A stretch of DNA of 64,000 bases from Mycosarcoma maydis (taxonomy: Eukaryota; Basidiomycota; Ustilaginomycetes; Ustilaginales): the NCBI RefSeq assembly GCF_000328475.2, contig NC_026482.1, positions 62,001 through 126,000 of the forward strand, written 5' to 3'. Below the pieces are notes generated by a model, which saw only the letters and a list, made by a program, of their open reading frames with translations, made no database searches and was not told the DNA's origin. Made by a program: the position numbers and the translations under genes. Shown one piece after another: positions 28,663 to 40,000 of this stretch (its first letter is position 1; every line of letters starts with the position of its first letter).

Positions 28663-30180
28663 ATGAGATGGATGCTATGTCGTTGTAGGCTCGCTTGTAA
28701 GGTTGTGATGAAGCCGAGTCTTGGCTCACATCTTCATTTGACTCTGGTTGTTGATCGGAAGAAGCGCACTGTACAAAAGTCAATCTTGACTCGAGCAGCT
28801 TGGTTGATGTCGCTTCGCCAACGTGCAAGTATAGCGAATTCTGATCGGACGACAGCCGACACGACGACATCCACCTCATCGGACCAGCCGAGTGCAGCCG
28901 TTCACGATGGAGTCTCTTCGAATAGAGCGCCACAGAAGCGCATCCGACTGAACCGTGTTCTGGGGCGCATCGTGCCCATCATTCTGCTCGTCTACATTTG
29001 CTACGCCTACGACCTTGTGGTGCATCGGTATGCAATCCGATATCTTTACGTTCAGCAGAAATGCACTTTGCTGCCGTTGCTATGGCTGTTTCCCACGCAC
29101 GCGCTGTTTCTATGGTCACTACGTTGTTACCTCTGCGTGTTCTTTGCCCACAGCAAAACTCAGACTTGTGGTGGTCTGACGTGGCTGCACAACAGATTGG
29201 GCACCTGCTTTCCTTCGCCCGACGAATCACAAAGGCTGGAGGAGAAGCATCTCGCACAAGCCATCTCCGCTTTGCTACCATCCGAACGCTCGGATGTGAG
29301 AGTGTCGCTCTGCCAGTCGGACGGCCAACCCATCCGTTGCAATCGGGACAACTGTCGTGGCCGAATCAAGTGCTTCCGAACACGACACTGTGGAGATTGT
29401 GGCACTTGTCGTGTCGGCTTCGACCATCACTGCGCCTGGTTCGATAACGACATCACTGCCCCTTCGACCCTGAAACACTTTATCGGATTTCTGCTTTCTA
29501 TACCCCCACTATACCTTGTTGCTTTCGGACCTATCTTTCCAACCGCTTGGAGAGTGGTCAGGCAGATTCACGTTTTTGCGTTCAGTGATACTCATCTCCG
29601 AGAGACGTGGTGGCAAAGGTGGTACAGCTGGATCGGCGGACCTGCATTCCGCTGGATATTCGGGTTCGGCATGGCTGCCACCAAGTGGAGTAGCATGGCA
29701 GAGGAGAGGCTACCGCACGAAACACCAAGAGCTCCTGTGTTGGTCGCGTTGGGTTGGGTATTTGCTTTCGTCGCAAGTTCTCTGGCCACTTCCTCACTTA
29801 TGCATCTGAGGCATGGAAGATTGACGGTCGATGTGGAGAGGGAAAGGGCGTTTCAGAGGCTTCAACAGCGGCTGGCGAAGCTGCGCAAGGAGGAACAACA
29901 GACAAACCAGACAAAGACCGCTGCTCTTCGGCAGAAGATCGACTCGTTGGCGCCTGTGCTGTATATCAAATTGTCCTGGATCGAGCCCGAGGCGACAGAG
30001 AGACACGAGAGGATCGTAACAGTCTCTACAGACGAAGGTCTGTTGTCTCAAGGTTCTCCCTGGTCCAACCTGCGGCGCTTCTTGGGGAGGACTACTGATA
30101 CAAAGCCAGCTTGGTCGTTACCGGACAATGCGCTACAAATTGCCCTTCAGAAATCTTCCTTGCTTTCGGCCGCTCACTAA
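28663..30180 (+). CDS. DHHC-type protein S-acyltransferase (palmitoyltransferase)
   Basis: 505 aa from the first ATG; ATGs at 28708 and 28807 are alternatives. The first 48 residues do not look conserved, and 28807 (MSLRQRASIANSD) is the more natural N-terminus. Four hydrophobic segments flank a cytosolic Cys-rich loop: PIILLVYICYAYDLVV, LLPLLWLFPTHALFLW, FIGFLLSIPPLYLVAF and LVALGWVFAFVASSL. The loop carries CRGRIKCFRTRHCGDCGTC followed by FDHHC; the DHHC codons are at 29422-29433. The catalytic Cys attaches palmitate to client Cys residues at ER/Golgi membranes. The core is divergent: after DHHC comes AWFDND instead of the usual PWxxNC, so one zinc-binding Cys is missing. Which yeast PFA/ERF/SWF subfamily it belongs to is not clear. 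It converges with RNA14 134 bp downstream. Confidence 0.85.
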   Translation: MRWMLCRCRLACKVVMKPSLGSHLHLTLVVDRKKRTVQKSILTRAAWLMSLRQRASIANSDRTTADTTTSTSSDQPSAAVHDGVSSNRAPQKRIRLNRVLGRIVPIILLVYICYAYDLVVHRYAIRYLYVQQKCTLLPLLWLFPTHALFLWSLRCYLCVFFAHSKTQTCGGLTWLHNRLGTCFPSPDESQRLEEKHLAQAISALLPSERSDVRVSLCQSDGQPIRCNRDNCRGRIKCFRTRHCGDCGTCRVGFDHHCAWFDNDITAPSTLKHFIGFLLSIPPLYLVAFGPIFPTAWRVVRQIHVFAFSDTHLRETWWQRWYSWIGGPAFRWIFGFGMAATKWSSMAEERLPHETPRAPVLVALGWVFAFVASSLATSSLMHLRHGRLTVDVERERAFQRLQQRLAKLRKEEQQTNQTKTAALRQKIDSLAPVLYIKLSWIEPEATERHERIVTVSTDEGLLSQGSPWSNLRRFLGRTTDTKPAWSLPDNALQIALQKSSLLSAAH

Positions 30181-30314
30181 TCTTGAATGTACTTTTACTA
30201 TACAAATGGACAAGATGATACACAGCCCACATACAGAACAGGAAGAAAACAGATTCGAAACGACTCGAGGTTCGCTTGCATTTGCCAGTGCACAGAACAG
30301 GCTGGCGGTCGTGC

Positions 30315-33152
30315 TCATCGGTACCTCCCGCGACCAGCACCACCATAGCCAGCGGCACCTCTCCTCGCGCCGCCTCCCACCGGAACATTGGCACTTCGAA
30401 TACAGTCAATAATGTCCTCTGGTTTGAACATGGGCCCATCGAACAGTTGAGCGCTCGGCAGCATCTCCATAAACACCAGCACGCTCTCCGGGAACTCGTT
30501 CCATGCATCTCTTGGGCCAGCCACCTGCTGACCAACAGCTTGGTTGTTGAACGCAGCCGGCGCGGGCGAGGCAGAGTCTCGTTTGAATTTCTTCACCGGC
30601 GGTCCACCAGCGCCACCAGCGCTTGAAGACGCACCGGGTCGTGCCCAATCACCCGAAGTGTCATCCTGAGCACTCTCAGCTGCGAGGCGCTTCATCTCTT
30701 GCATCGTTTTACGCCTCGGGCCTTCCTCAGCGCCGCCGTCCTTCGCAGCTTCCACGGCGCGGTCTGCCGCACTCGCGCCGGCCATGGCCGCTCGGATACC
30801 CAAGTCGCGCGGTCCGACCAGGTCCAAGTCCATGTACGAACTGCGTGCAATGAAACGCTTGGTCGCTGGCTCGTCCGGATACGTCTCTGCCAATCGCGAC
30901 TCGAGTTTTTGTATGGCAACGCTGTCGCCAAAGTTGTATTCGTACTTGGCCCATCGCTCCCAGATAGGGCGAGCGCGTTCAGGCGCAAACGTGCCAATAA
31001 CTCGCTCAAACAGTGCGCGTGCGTTGCTGTCATCGTTCATCGAGATGAGAAAGTCTAGATAGCGCACGACAAACGCTTCGTCCGAACCAAACGTCTTGAG
31101 TGCAAGCTCAAATACTTTTGTGGCCACGACTGCGTCTTTGGAGCAGTGGTACTCCATGAGCGCACTCGCTTCAAACACCTGCCAAGTGCAGTGCGGGCTC
31201 TTACGAGCTCGGCTGAACACACTACGTGCAGGTCGAATGCCCTCGGTACGTCGCAAAAAGTGCATGTACTTGATCCAGACTAGTGCACTTGCTTCTTTGA
31301 GACCCTCGATCTCTGGTTTGGCTGCTGCTTGCAACTCCTGTTTTCGTATCTGCAAGAGCTCGCCCGCTTTGCGCTCTCGCTCGCGCTCCTCGCCATCGAC
31401 ATCCACATCACCGTCTCCTTCGTTGGCACGGCGAGTAGCCGCCTGCGCTTTCGTCCTGTCTGCTTCCAAGTCAACGGTCTTGAGGTCTTGTTGCAGTTTG
31501 GCCTGACGCGCGTCAATCTGGGCGTGAACGTGATCCAAGAGGCCGTCAAACACAGCAGCACAGTCGCTCGTAGATTTTCTCGCTTCGCCAAGCTCGGCGT
31601 AGGCAAAGTGAAGCAGAAAGCTGCCGGGACAAGCCTCCATGCCGTTCTTGAGCCATGTGGCAGCCTCGTCGACGCGCAAAATAGATACCAGATACCGCGA
31701 AGCAAGGTACCACACCTCCGGGTAGAAGCGAAGATACATGGTTGCTCTGCGATACGCACTGGTAACTCGCGCTTGCAAAATGGCTACGTCTTCGAGTAGC
31801 AATGGGTTCGATTCTTCCCACTTGAGGTACTCGATCCATGCATCCGCCTGCTGACGTTCGCGCTGCCACTGGGCTGGATCTTGAGCTGCATCGCCAGCAA
31901 GAGCAGATGTAGTCCATACAGGCACACGAGGCAGCAGAGGCTTCACGAGCGGATCGCTGTAGGCTTTAAGGTCTCTGAGCACGCGACGTGCTGTCATGTA
32001 CGCTGGCGAGCGCTCGGCAAGGAATTTCTTGGCAGTGAGCTTGTTGAGCCCATTCTCGTAGGCATCGTAGTCCTTCCAGATAGTCTCAATGTTGGTGAGT
32101 GGTACACTAACCGCGCGCTGATAGACGCGACGAAGGTCGTCCATCTTTTGACCCTCTTTCCAGCCGCCTCTTGCCTCTCGCTCCTTGATGAGCAAGATGT
32201 AGTCGGTCCAGATGGATCCGCTGTCCTTGTCATTGCCAATAAAACGGAGAGCAAATTCGTAGGCACCTTCGAGCACCCTTCGCGTCTGCTCTCGCGCCGG
32301 ATCCTCTTCTGCGCCGGTGGAGGGGGCAAGTGGATTGACTCTACGGGTGTAGGAGAGGTAAAACTTCCAAAGATCGACCGACGGCGTAGTGCGCAAGCAT
32401 TGATTGAAGATGGCCTCAACCTGAGCAAAGTTGCTGTGAGCAAGCTCTAGATCAAGATACGCGAGCCATTGACGTGCTTGGTTGGGGAAGACCTTGAAGA
32501 AGCGATCGTAGAGCGCTCTTGTTGCTGCCATGTCCTCTCGTGACTGCGCCTCTTCGATGAGGTTGAGCCACGCTTCGCCATCGCGCGGATCAATCCGGAT
32601 GCGCTCTTCAAAAAGTTGTTTCCTCTGTTCGACGGTCATGTATTTGTGGGGCTGCGGTGGCTGGTTCGAAGAGCCAGCTTGGGGCGAAACAAGCTGAGAG
32701 TCTTGCTGTTGGTGGTCATCTAATTTCGATTCTGCCATCGGTTGTGGTGTGGCCTGCGACTCGTCCATCTTGGCGTTTGCGCTTTGGGCAGGTTCGTTTT
32801 CCGACGCAGCCTTGACATCAGCAGCAATGCTATCTGTCTGTACTTCCACGTCGCCCTCAGCATCCGGCTTGTCGTCGTGATCAACATCGGCCTCAGCATC
32901 CGCATCCGCGTCCGCGTCCGCATCAGCATCAGCATCAGCATCAAGATCAGCATCAGCATCAGCATCAGCATCAGCATCAGCATCAGCATCAGCATCAGCA
33001 TCAGCATCAGCATCAGCATCAGCATCAGCATCAGCATCCGCGCTGACACCGACGCTGGCTATTTGTTGTACAGCGGCAATCTCAGATTCCTGGTCAGCGC
33101 TCACCTCCATTTTGACTTGCGCCTCGTGCGCTTCCGATGCTTCTGCCGACAT
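30315..33152 (-). CDS. RNA14: mRNA 3'-end processing protein RNA14 / CstF77
   Basis: 945 aa, single exon, ATG at 33152. The N-terminus (to about 170) is disordered and includes an Asp-Ala dipeptide repeat of about 50 residues. HAT repeats of the Suf family cover about 175-790 ([53 protein letters not shown]). A proline/serine linker and a short conserved C-terminal segment ([15 protein letters not shown]) end in a Gly/Arg-rich tail. The protein scaffolds cleavage factor IA/CstF, binding Rna15/CstF64 through its C-terminal part, and is needed for cleavage and polyadenylation in the nucleus. The internal charged insertion near 550-600 ([16 protein letters not shown]) is longer than in yeast. 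The gene is divergent from the ZNF830-like gene (379 bp between starts). Confidence 0.93.
32892..33042 (-). repeat. Coding hexanucleotide repeat (Asp-Ala)n in RNA14
   Basis: A GCTGAT/GATGCT hexamer (ATCAGC on the plus strand) is repeated about 25 times, mostly perfectly between 32950 and 33036. It encodes alternating Asp and Ala with single Leu, Glu and Val interruptions near one end. The reading frame is kept because the unit is six bases. Confidence 0.95.
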
Positions 33153-33531
33153 GACGTTCCCACCGGTGATACCCTGAGCGAATGCGATATATCAGGGTGC
33201 TCTCGGACAGAGTTTTACAGATGCGTTGTCTACCAGGCTGTAAGGAGACGCCAGGGCAGGGTTTTGTGTGGTGGTAGATAGAACAGGTGAAAGTTAAGAG
33301 CGTGGAGCAGTCTGTGAGTATCATCGGTGTTTGGTTTTTGGGTTGCGTTTCTTCGCGTCGAAATTGGGCGGCGCAGTTCGGAATCGGGAGATTCAATCGG
33401 GACTTTGGACGAATCCTGACAGATGAGTGCAGGTAACTTTGCTGTCAGCGCATAAACACGATACTGTACAATCGACCTTCGTCATGGCTGTGTCGGTGTT
33501 CTTTTGACATAAACTCGTCCAGTCACCGGGC
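33153..33531. other. Divergent promoter region RNA14 / ZNF830-like gene
   Basis: 379 bp between two ATG codons on opposite strands. I see no repeats of note and no extra gene. Confidence 0.6.
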
Positions 33532-34293
33532 ATGACAGGCGACGCCAGATCGCTTCTACGAGCCGTTGCCAGCGAGCGCGCCAAACTGGGCGCATCAGGC
33601 GTCTCGGACGCTTTCGCCTCCTACTCTGCGAATGGAGGTCTACGATGCTCGGCTTGCGACTATCTTGCCATCAAGCACGAGAGCCTGTGGGGAGCACATG
33701 TGCTTAGCAAAAGCCATCGAACTAACGTCGCTCGAATCCATAAAGAGGAGCAAGTGCGCCAAGCCGAACTTGAACGCACCAAGGCTGGGAAACGTAAGGC
33801 GACGCAGGGAGACGGAAGAGATGCTTCGCCATCGGATGCTGCTGCGGACGCAACTCATGCACGTTCGACGCTAGCAAGCAAGAAAGCACGCGCAGACACG
33901 GAACAAGTAGTGACAGATACACCGCCAACGCTTGATCCTGAATGGGAACTTTTCAAGTCACAGGTGGAATCAATCGAGCCTGATCTAGACCATCCAAGCG
34001 ACACTCCAATAGCGGGTGCTGCGCTAGAAGCGGAACCGCAGTTGATATCACAAGACGATCTTGATCAACGACATGATACAGATGCTGTTCTTTGGGAGAA
34101 AAGCGCAGAAGAGCTGGAAGCAGAAGAGAGAGCACGTATCGAGCAACAGGAGCGCGAAGAGATCCTCTCACGCATGGAAGAGGAGCAACGCCAGCAGGAT
34201 GAAGCAGACCAGCGCGTCTCGGCGTTGAAACAGCGTCTGCAGCGTCTCAAGCAAGCACGTCTGGACCGGCAAAAAGCAAACAAGAAGGCATAG
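33532..34293 (+). CDS. ZNF830/CCDC16-like C2H2 zinc-finger protein
   Basis: 253 aa, single exon. A single C2H2-type finger near the N-terminus (LRCSACDYLAIKHESLWGAH) uses Cys39, Cys42, His56 and His62. The surrounding motif IKHESLWGAHVLSKSHR is the signature of the ZNF830/CCDC16 family. The middle is disordered and acidic, and the last 70 residues form a Glu/Arg/Gln-rich coiled coil ending in a Lys-rich tail. Family members are nuclear and linked to pre-mRNA splicing complexes and genome stability; the role here is inferred from the family. The start is a lone ATG shortly after an in-frame stop region. Its upstream neighbour RNA14 also acts on mRNA, but nothing suggests co-regulation beyond a shared divergent promoter. 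Confidence 0.85.
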   Translation: MTGDARSLLRAVASERAKLGASGVSDAFASYSANGGLRCSACDYLAIKHESLWGAHVLSKSHRTNVARIHKEEQVRQAELERTKAGKRKATQGDGRDASPSDAAADATHARSTLASKKARADTEQVVTDTPPTLDPEWELFKSQVESIEPDLDHPSDTPIAGAALEAEPQLISQDDLDQRHDTDAVLWEKSAEELEAEERARIEQQEREEILSRMEEEQRQQDEADQRVSALKQRLQRLKQARLDRQKANKKA

Positions 34294-34958
34294 GTACGCT
34301 TGGTCATGGCCGAGCAATTCACTCTTGACTAGCCTATGTGACTGTAGACCGTGCAGCGTCGGCGGTGTTGGTTCGCATTCGTGATTCCAACCTGATACGC
34401 TACACAGACATGAACCACGAATCGTGAATGGTGAAGTCACAGTCACGAGTCGTGAGGCGTGAATCCGAAGTGACTAAGCCTGATAAACTGAGGCTTAATG
34501 TTAGCTCGTACTATCGACCACGTCAAGAAACCCACCTTGGACCTTTGTGCTTGCTCGACGCACCGCGGCGCGCCGTGTGTGACTTGTAAATTCGAGGTGT
34601 GGAGGTCAAATCACGAATCACGAGCCTTAACCCTCTTTAATCGTGAACCGTGAAAGGGTTGAGAAGGCACGAGAAATCCGTAGAAGCTCGGCGCTGAGAC
34701 CTGACACCGTGCAGAAGAAATCACGAGAAGCGCGAGAAAGAGAGAGAGAGAGTATTGAGAGCAGAGAAAGTTCTCTTCAAGAGTCTCGTCTGTGATTTCG
34801 TGTTGAACTGAGCTTCGATGCGGAAGAACCAACCGTGAACAGGAACAAGTTACAGTCCGTGGTCACGAGTGAGCACTGACCGTTTCATGTATTTACCGCA
34901 CCTTGTTCTGAAATCTCTCCTCCATCATTGTACCCACTCTCATTATCGCCTAGCAAAC
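34294..34958. other. Spacer and promoter of STI1
   Basis: 665 bp with a degenerate heptamer cluster (34378-34460), a GA-rich run (about 34735-34752) and a heat-shock-element-like site at 34766-34778. No gene seen. Confidence 0.6.
34766..34778 (+). promoter_or_regulatory. Candidate heat shock element upstream of STI1
   Basis: GAA-AG-TTC-TC-TTC: an inverted GAA/TTC pair with the canonical 2-bp spacing, followed by another TTC. It lies about 190 bp before the STI1 ATG. STI1 is a known Hsf1 target in other fungi, so the site fits, but short motifs of this kind also arise by chance. Confidence 0.35.
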
Positions 34959-36785
34959 ATGTCGGTTGCCGACCTCAAAGCCAAGGGCAATGCCGCCTTT
35001 GCCGCCAAGGACTATCAAGGCGCTATTCAGAACTACAACGATGCCATCGCCGCCGCGACTTCAGCCGAGGACAACGTGCACGTCCTCTACTCGAACCGCT
35101 CCGCCTGCTACGCCGGTCTTCGGGACTGGAACAAAGCGCTCGAGGATGCGGAAGCTTGCATCAACGCCAACCCTTCGTTCGCCAAAGGCTACGGACGTAA
35201 AGGTGCGGCTCTTCATGGTGCGCGAAGACTCGAGGAGGCCGTCGACGCCTATGACGCTGGTCTCAAGATCGCTCCCGAGGACGCTGGCTTGAAAAAGGGC
35301 CTTGCCGATGTGAGACGTGCCGTCGAAAACGAGGCTGCCAACGGTCCCGGTCCCGAAGCATCGCTTGGTCAGATGTTCAACGACCCTCAGCTGTTCGCCA
35401 AGCTCAGCGCCAATCCAAAGACTGCCGGTCTGCTTTCGGACCCCGCTTTCATGGCTAAGCTCAAGTCGATCCAGGCAAATCCCAAGGAGGCCGGCATGGC
35501 GTTCCAGGATCCACGCATGATCCAAGTGATGGGTGTGCTCATGGGCATTGATCTGCAGGCTTTCGAACGTCCCGAAGGCTCGAATGAGTTGCCGGGAGAC
35601 CTCGAGAACCGACGTCAAGATATCGAGGAGCAGACTGGCGCTTCTGCCTCAAAGCCAAAGCCAGCTGCTGCTGCTGCTGCCTCGACATCGTCCGCGGATG
35701 ATGTCGAGATGAAAGACGCCAAGCCTTCTTCCTCTACCACCGCTCAGTCGGCGCCTGTGGAAGAAGAGGAGGAGGACGAAGAGAAAAAAGCCAAAGCAGC
35801 CGCGGATGCCGAGAAGAAGCTCGGCAACGAACGTTATCTGAAGCGTGACTTTGAAGCCGCCATCGCCCACTACCAGAAAGCGTGGGAACTTCACAAGGAC
35901 ATCACCTACCTGAACAACCTCGGCGCATGCTATTTCGAACAGGCCAAGTACGACGACTGCATCAAGGCGTGCGAACAGGCGGTCGAGGAGGGACGATCGA
36001 TGCGAGCGGATTTCAAGCTGGTCGCCAAAGCGTACGGGCGTATCGGATCGGCGTACGCTAAGCAGGACCAGCTCGACTTGGCGATCACCAACTTCGAAAA
36101 GTCGCTTACCGAGCATCGTACACCAGACGTGCTTGCCAAGCTGCGCGAGACGGAAAAGCTGCAAAAGGAACGCACGCGTCAGGCGTACATCGATCCAGCC
36201 AAGGCCGAAGCGGAGCGAGCGCGCGGTAACGAGCTGTACAAGAACGGCGATTTCCCAGGTGCTGTGGCTGCGTTCACGGAAGCCATCAAGCGAGATCCTT
36301 CGGATGCTCGAGGTTACACCAACCGTGCTTCTGCCTACACAAAACTCGCCGCGCTGCCAGAAGCACTCAAGGATAGCGAAGAGGCGATCAAGGTGGATCC
36401 GAACTTCGTCAAAGGTTACATTCGCAAGGCCAACGTGTTGGCCAGCATGAAGGAATTCACAAAGGCCATGGAGGCGTGTCAGCAGGCTGAAAACGTCGAT
36501 GCCGCACAGCAGGGCGGTGCCAAGAACGCTAGGGAGATCCAGGCTTTGATGAACAAGTGCATGAATGAGCTCTACTCGCAGCGGAGTGGCGAGACCGAGC
36601 AAGAGACGCTCCAGAGAGCCATGAGGGATCCAGAAGTGGCGCAGATCATGCAGGACCCGGTTATGCAGAGCATCCTGCAGCAGGCGCAGGGCAATCCCGC
36701 CGCGCTCCAGGAACACATGAAGAGCCCCATCATCAGGGACAAGGTTCAGAAGCTCATCGCTGCTGGCATCATTCGCACCCGTTAA
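34959..36785 (+). CDS. STI1: Hsp90 co-chaperone STI1/Hop
   Basis: 608 aa, single exon. The open frame extends 90 bp further upstream only to a GTG; ATG 34959 (aaacATG, MSVADLKAKGNAAF) matches the usual N-terminus. Order: TPR1 (about 1-115); DP1 with the LFAKLSANPKTAGLL and QDPRMIQVMGVLMG segments (about 135-205); an acidic linker (about 265-285); TPR2A (about 285-400); TPR2B (about 410-530); and DP2 (about 545-605, DPEVAQIMQDPVMQSIL), ending IIRTR. It bridges Hsp70 (EEVD tail via TPR1) and Hsp90 (via TPR2A) and passes clients between them in the cytosol. All five domains are present and the length is typical. It converges with the sterol glucosyltransferase gene, 259 bp between stops. Confidence 0.97.
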   Translation: MSVADLKAKGNAAFAAKDYQGAIQNYNDAIAAATSAEDNVHVLYSNRSACYAGLRDWNKALEDAEACINANPSFAKGYGRKGAALHGARRLEEAVDAYDAGLKIAPEDAGLKKGLADVRRAVENEAANGPGPEASLGQMFNDPQLFAKLSANPKTAGLLSDPAFMAKLKSIQANPKEAGMAFQDPRMIQVMGVLMGIDLQAFERPEGSNELPGDLENRRQDIEEQTGASASKPKPAAAAAASTSSADDVEMKDAKPSSSTTAQSAPVEEEEEDEEKKAKAAADAEKKLGNERYLKRDFEAAIAHYQKAWELHKDITYLNNLGACYFEQAKYDDCIKACEQAVEEGRSMRADFKLVAKAYGRIGSAYAKQDQLDLAITNFEKSLTEHRTPDVLAKLRETEKLQKERTRQAYIDPAKAEAERARGNELYKNGDFPGAVAAFTEAIKRDPSDARGYTNRASAYTKLAALPEALKDSEEAIKVDPNFVKGYIRKANVLASMKEFTKAMEACQQAENVDAAQQGGAKNAREIQALMNKCMNELYSQRSGETEQETLQRAMRDPEVAQIMQDPVMQSILQQAQGNPAALQEHMKSPIIRDKVQKLIAAGIIRTR

Positions 36786-37044
36786 TATTTTCAACACATC
36801 AAACGTACGCAACATCAACCTGCAAATTATTAACGTTAGCCAACCAACGCATTCACAGTCCGTGTTCCCTCGAGCGTGGTTCCATTTGTTGCGTCTTGTA
36901 TTCTCTCTGATCTTCAGCCCAAATTGTCATGACGTCGCAACTCGCTCGTCCGAATGCATGTGCGTTCAAATATTGAGATTGAGCGTCGCTACAAGAGAGT
37001 AAGCTAGATGACCAAGGGTTGGATCGAAAACGATCGTGTTGCAG

Positions 37045-40000
37045 CTATGGCAGTCGATTGAGAATCAACGATGACCTAGGCACTTCAGTTTCATCACGCG
37101 GACTCGACTCGCTGCCGCCGCCGATATCTGACCATTCATCCGAGGTGTGACCGTCCTCGTCATTTTCATCTTGCACGGCTACTGAGGTGTCTTTGCCTCT
37201 ACGCGCCAAAGCAGTATCTGTGGTCCGGGTGCGTGTAACCATAGGCATGTGCTCGATCCGAGTATCCCTTTTGATTAGACTCGTCGCATACTCCAAGTCC
37301 CGGTAAATCGCCTTTACTGCGTCACCCACACCATCTTCGGTCCTGATCTGCTCGCCCAACCTCCTCGCTCTGTCGATCTGCTTCTTATCGCTTGTCGCTC
37401 TCACCAACGCCTTTGCCAAACTATCCACTGTCAGCTGCCTTACACAACTGCCGACACCCAGACTCTCGATCTGCTGACCCCAAAAGAATTGGTCACCAAA
37501 ATACGGCTTGACCACTGTCGGCAATCCGGCTCTTAAACTAGCCCCCAACGTTCCCGCACCCCCGTGATGACATGCCGCATCAATCTGTGGGAACAACCAA
37601 TCGTGCGGGACCGACGATACTTGAAATACATCGGCGCTGATACTGGCATCGATCGGCGTCGATGGATCAGAAGAAAGTCGATCCGACCAACCTTTGGACA
37701 AGATTGCACACACTCCACTCTTCTTCACCGCTTGCAGAACGCATCGCGTCATCGCCGCTGCATCAGGCACCACGATTGACCCCCACCCGATATATACCAA
37801 TTTCCTCTTGTTCTCCCTAGCCACTCGGATGAATTCGACCAAGTCCACTGGTGGCTCCCATTTCTTGCTCGATGAATTGTCCGGATTGTCCAAGAACCAG
37901 AATCCTGTCACATGGATCCACTCGAACCAATCCAACGGTCGAGGTACAAGGCTGGGACTGAAGTTGTAGATAAAAGGTACTTTGTGCTGTTCCAACTTGT
38001 CAAAGCTGGTCGGCTTCAGACCCAACAGCTTCTTTCGCCATCGATTGATCTGGAAAGCAGAGGCACGCCAAAACATCTGATCAAAGATGACGTACGACAT
38101 ATAGTTGTAGTTGCCGCCTGCTTTCTTGCTCGGCACGGCAAACGCGTGTGGATAGGCACGAGTGCGTGTCCAGGGCATGGTGAACGCTCGAAAGTAGGGA
38201 ATCTGGAGCGCTTCAGCTACATGGATGCCCGCTATGGCGCTTGGACATTCGATGATCACGTCCGAACCTTGACATGCACGCCAGGCCGAAGCGAGCAGAT
38301 CGTCGAGCCAGTCGCGGAACCTGGTGACGCCTTCGCGAAGAAATGATACAGTGAAGGTGCCGTTTTCGACGCAGATGCGCATCAGTTCTGCCGGATCGCC
38401 GCCGATTTCGCTAAACTCTATGCCGTGACCCAAGATCCAAGGTCCAAACTCGGCGTGAGTTGCGATTCTCACCCGATGTCCATCAGCTAAGAGACCCTTG
38501 GCAAGCGCAATGTAGGGTTGAACGTCGCCTCTGGAGCCGATGGTCAGCATCGTAAAGGTGAGTGGAGCAGTTGGTGCAAAGGACAGGACACTGGATCCTT
38601 CTTCAAGTTGCGACAAGCTCGTCGATTGATTGTCAAATCCTGGTCCTGTCTGAGAAAGCACAGACGAATTCGCCGACGAGGCCATGGATGCAGTCGCGGG
38701 TCCATCATGGATCCGTTCGCTCAAGTCTCGAAGCACGAGCGCATTCGACCGTTCGCGAGTGGCTGCCTCATGCGATATCCTGCTTTCCCTCCCACCTCGG
38801 ACAAGCTCAAGCTGGTATTCGATCAGGCCGAGCAATTCATCGCGTCGGTGAGCCGAAGAAATTTCGATGAAGAGCTCTTCGTGGCCGCTGATATTGATCA
38901 CCATACCATGATGACCAGGACGGAACGCAACATGCTTGGCAGCCGAGATGACATCGTGCAGAGGGACCAGCATGAGTGTCCGACCCACAGTCTTGGCTGC
39001 GATGCCAGACGAGCGGAATGCCAGGTGGTGTTCGGCAACAAAGAACCTTCCAGCCACAGGCAAGACCCGATAAAGATAGGCATGCGTGTGACCGATCAGC
39101 CCTTCGTCCTCTCCGATCCCGAAAGTGTCGCGGAACTCAACAGCGACGCTCGTGTGATCCGACGTCTCGGCTGCTTCGTTATCTGCGTCGAGCATCGAGT
39201 AGTTGGAGTGCGTCGAGAGGATGGAATGAGACAAGACGTCATCGTCATTGTCTGTGTTGCTCGACTCTGCTCTGCTGACATCGTCACCCCTTTCGTCTGT
39301 CCACTTTTCCAGCACTTTGCGTCGCCTTCTTGCTCCTGTATTGGTAGGCTGCGATTTCATGGAGGCTGCTGAGCTGCTGTCCGTTGCAAGACCCAGGACC
39401 TTAGCGGGCGCGGATTTGAGCCAGTCGGGGATCGCCCAACCTCGTTCGGCCTCCCTTTGCACCTCATCGAAAGATGACGGCGGATCTGAGGTGGATGGAG
39501 AAGGTGGATATGTGTGCGATGACTCCATTGAAAGACGGTTGAGGGCCTCAGCGCGTGGTGTGGTTGACAGAGCCGCGTCCGCTGACACCTCCTGCGATTT
39601 TCTGCGAATGCTCACTGGCACAGCAACGGACGTAGCTGTCGAAGTAGCTTTGTCAAGCTCGTCTTGCCGGTCGCTTGAGCCGCGCGTCGATTGTGTGGCG
39701 ACAGTCTTGTTGACGGCTGTGGGATGAGCGATGCGCTTGTCTGTTTGGGTTGAAACACGTACTTTTGCAAGTACGGGCACCTCTTCGAGCGATTTGCGCG
39801 ATATCGCCGCCGCGTGCATAGCGCTAGTGGAGTCATGAATGCTCAACCTCGAGAGACTGAGAGCCTGATCACCGCCTTGAAGTGATGAGATTGACCCCCG
39901 GACAGCTTGATTGAGAAGCGCGTTAAGACCAGAGATGAAAGCACTCGGCTTGGTGAGATGCAAAAAGTAGTATTCGTCGATCGAGAAATCGCCGGCCTCG

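Noticed and set aside
35649..36818. 389-codon open frame antisense to STI1
   Set aside because: It is the mirror of a highly codon-biased GC-rich gene. The peptide is Leu/Arg/Val-rich without family features, and STI1 on the plus strand is certain.
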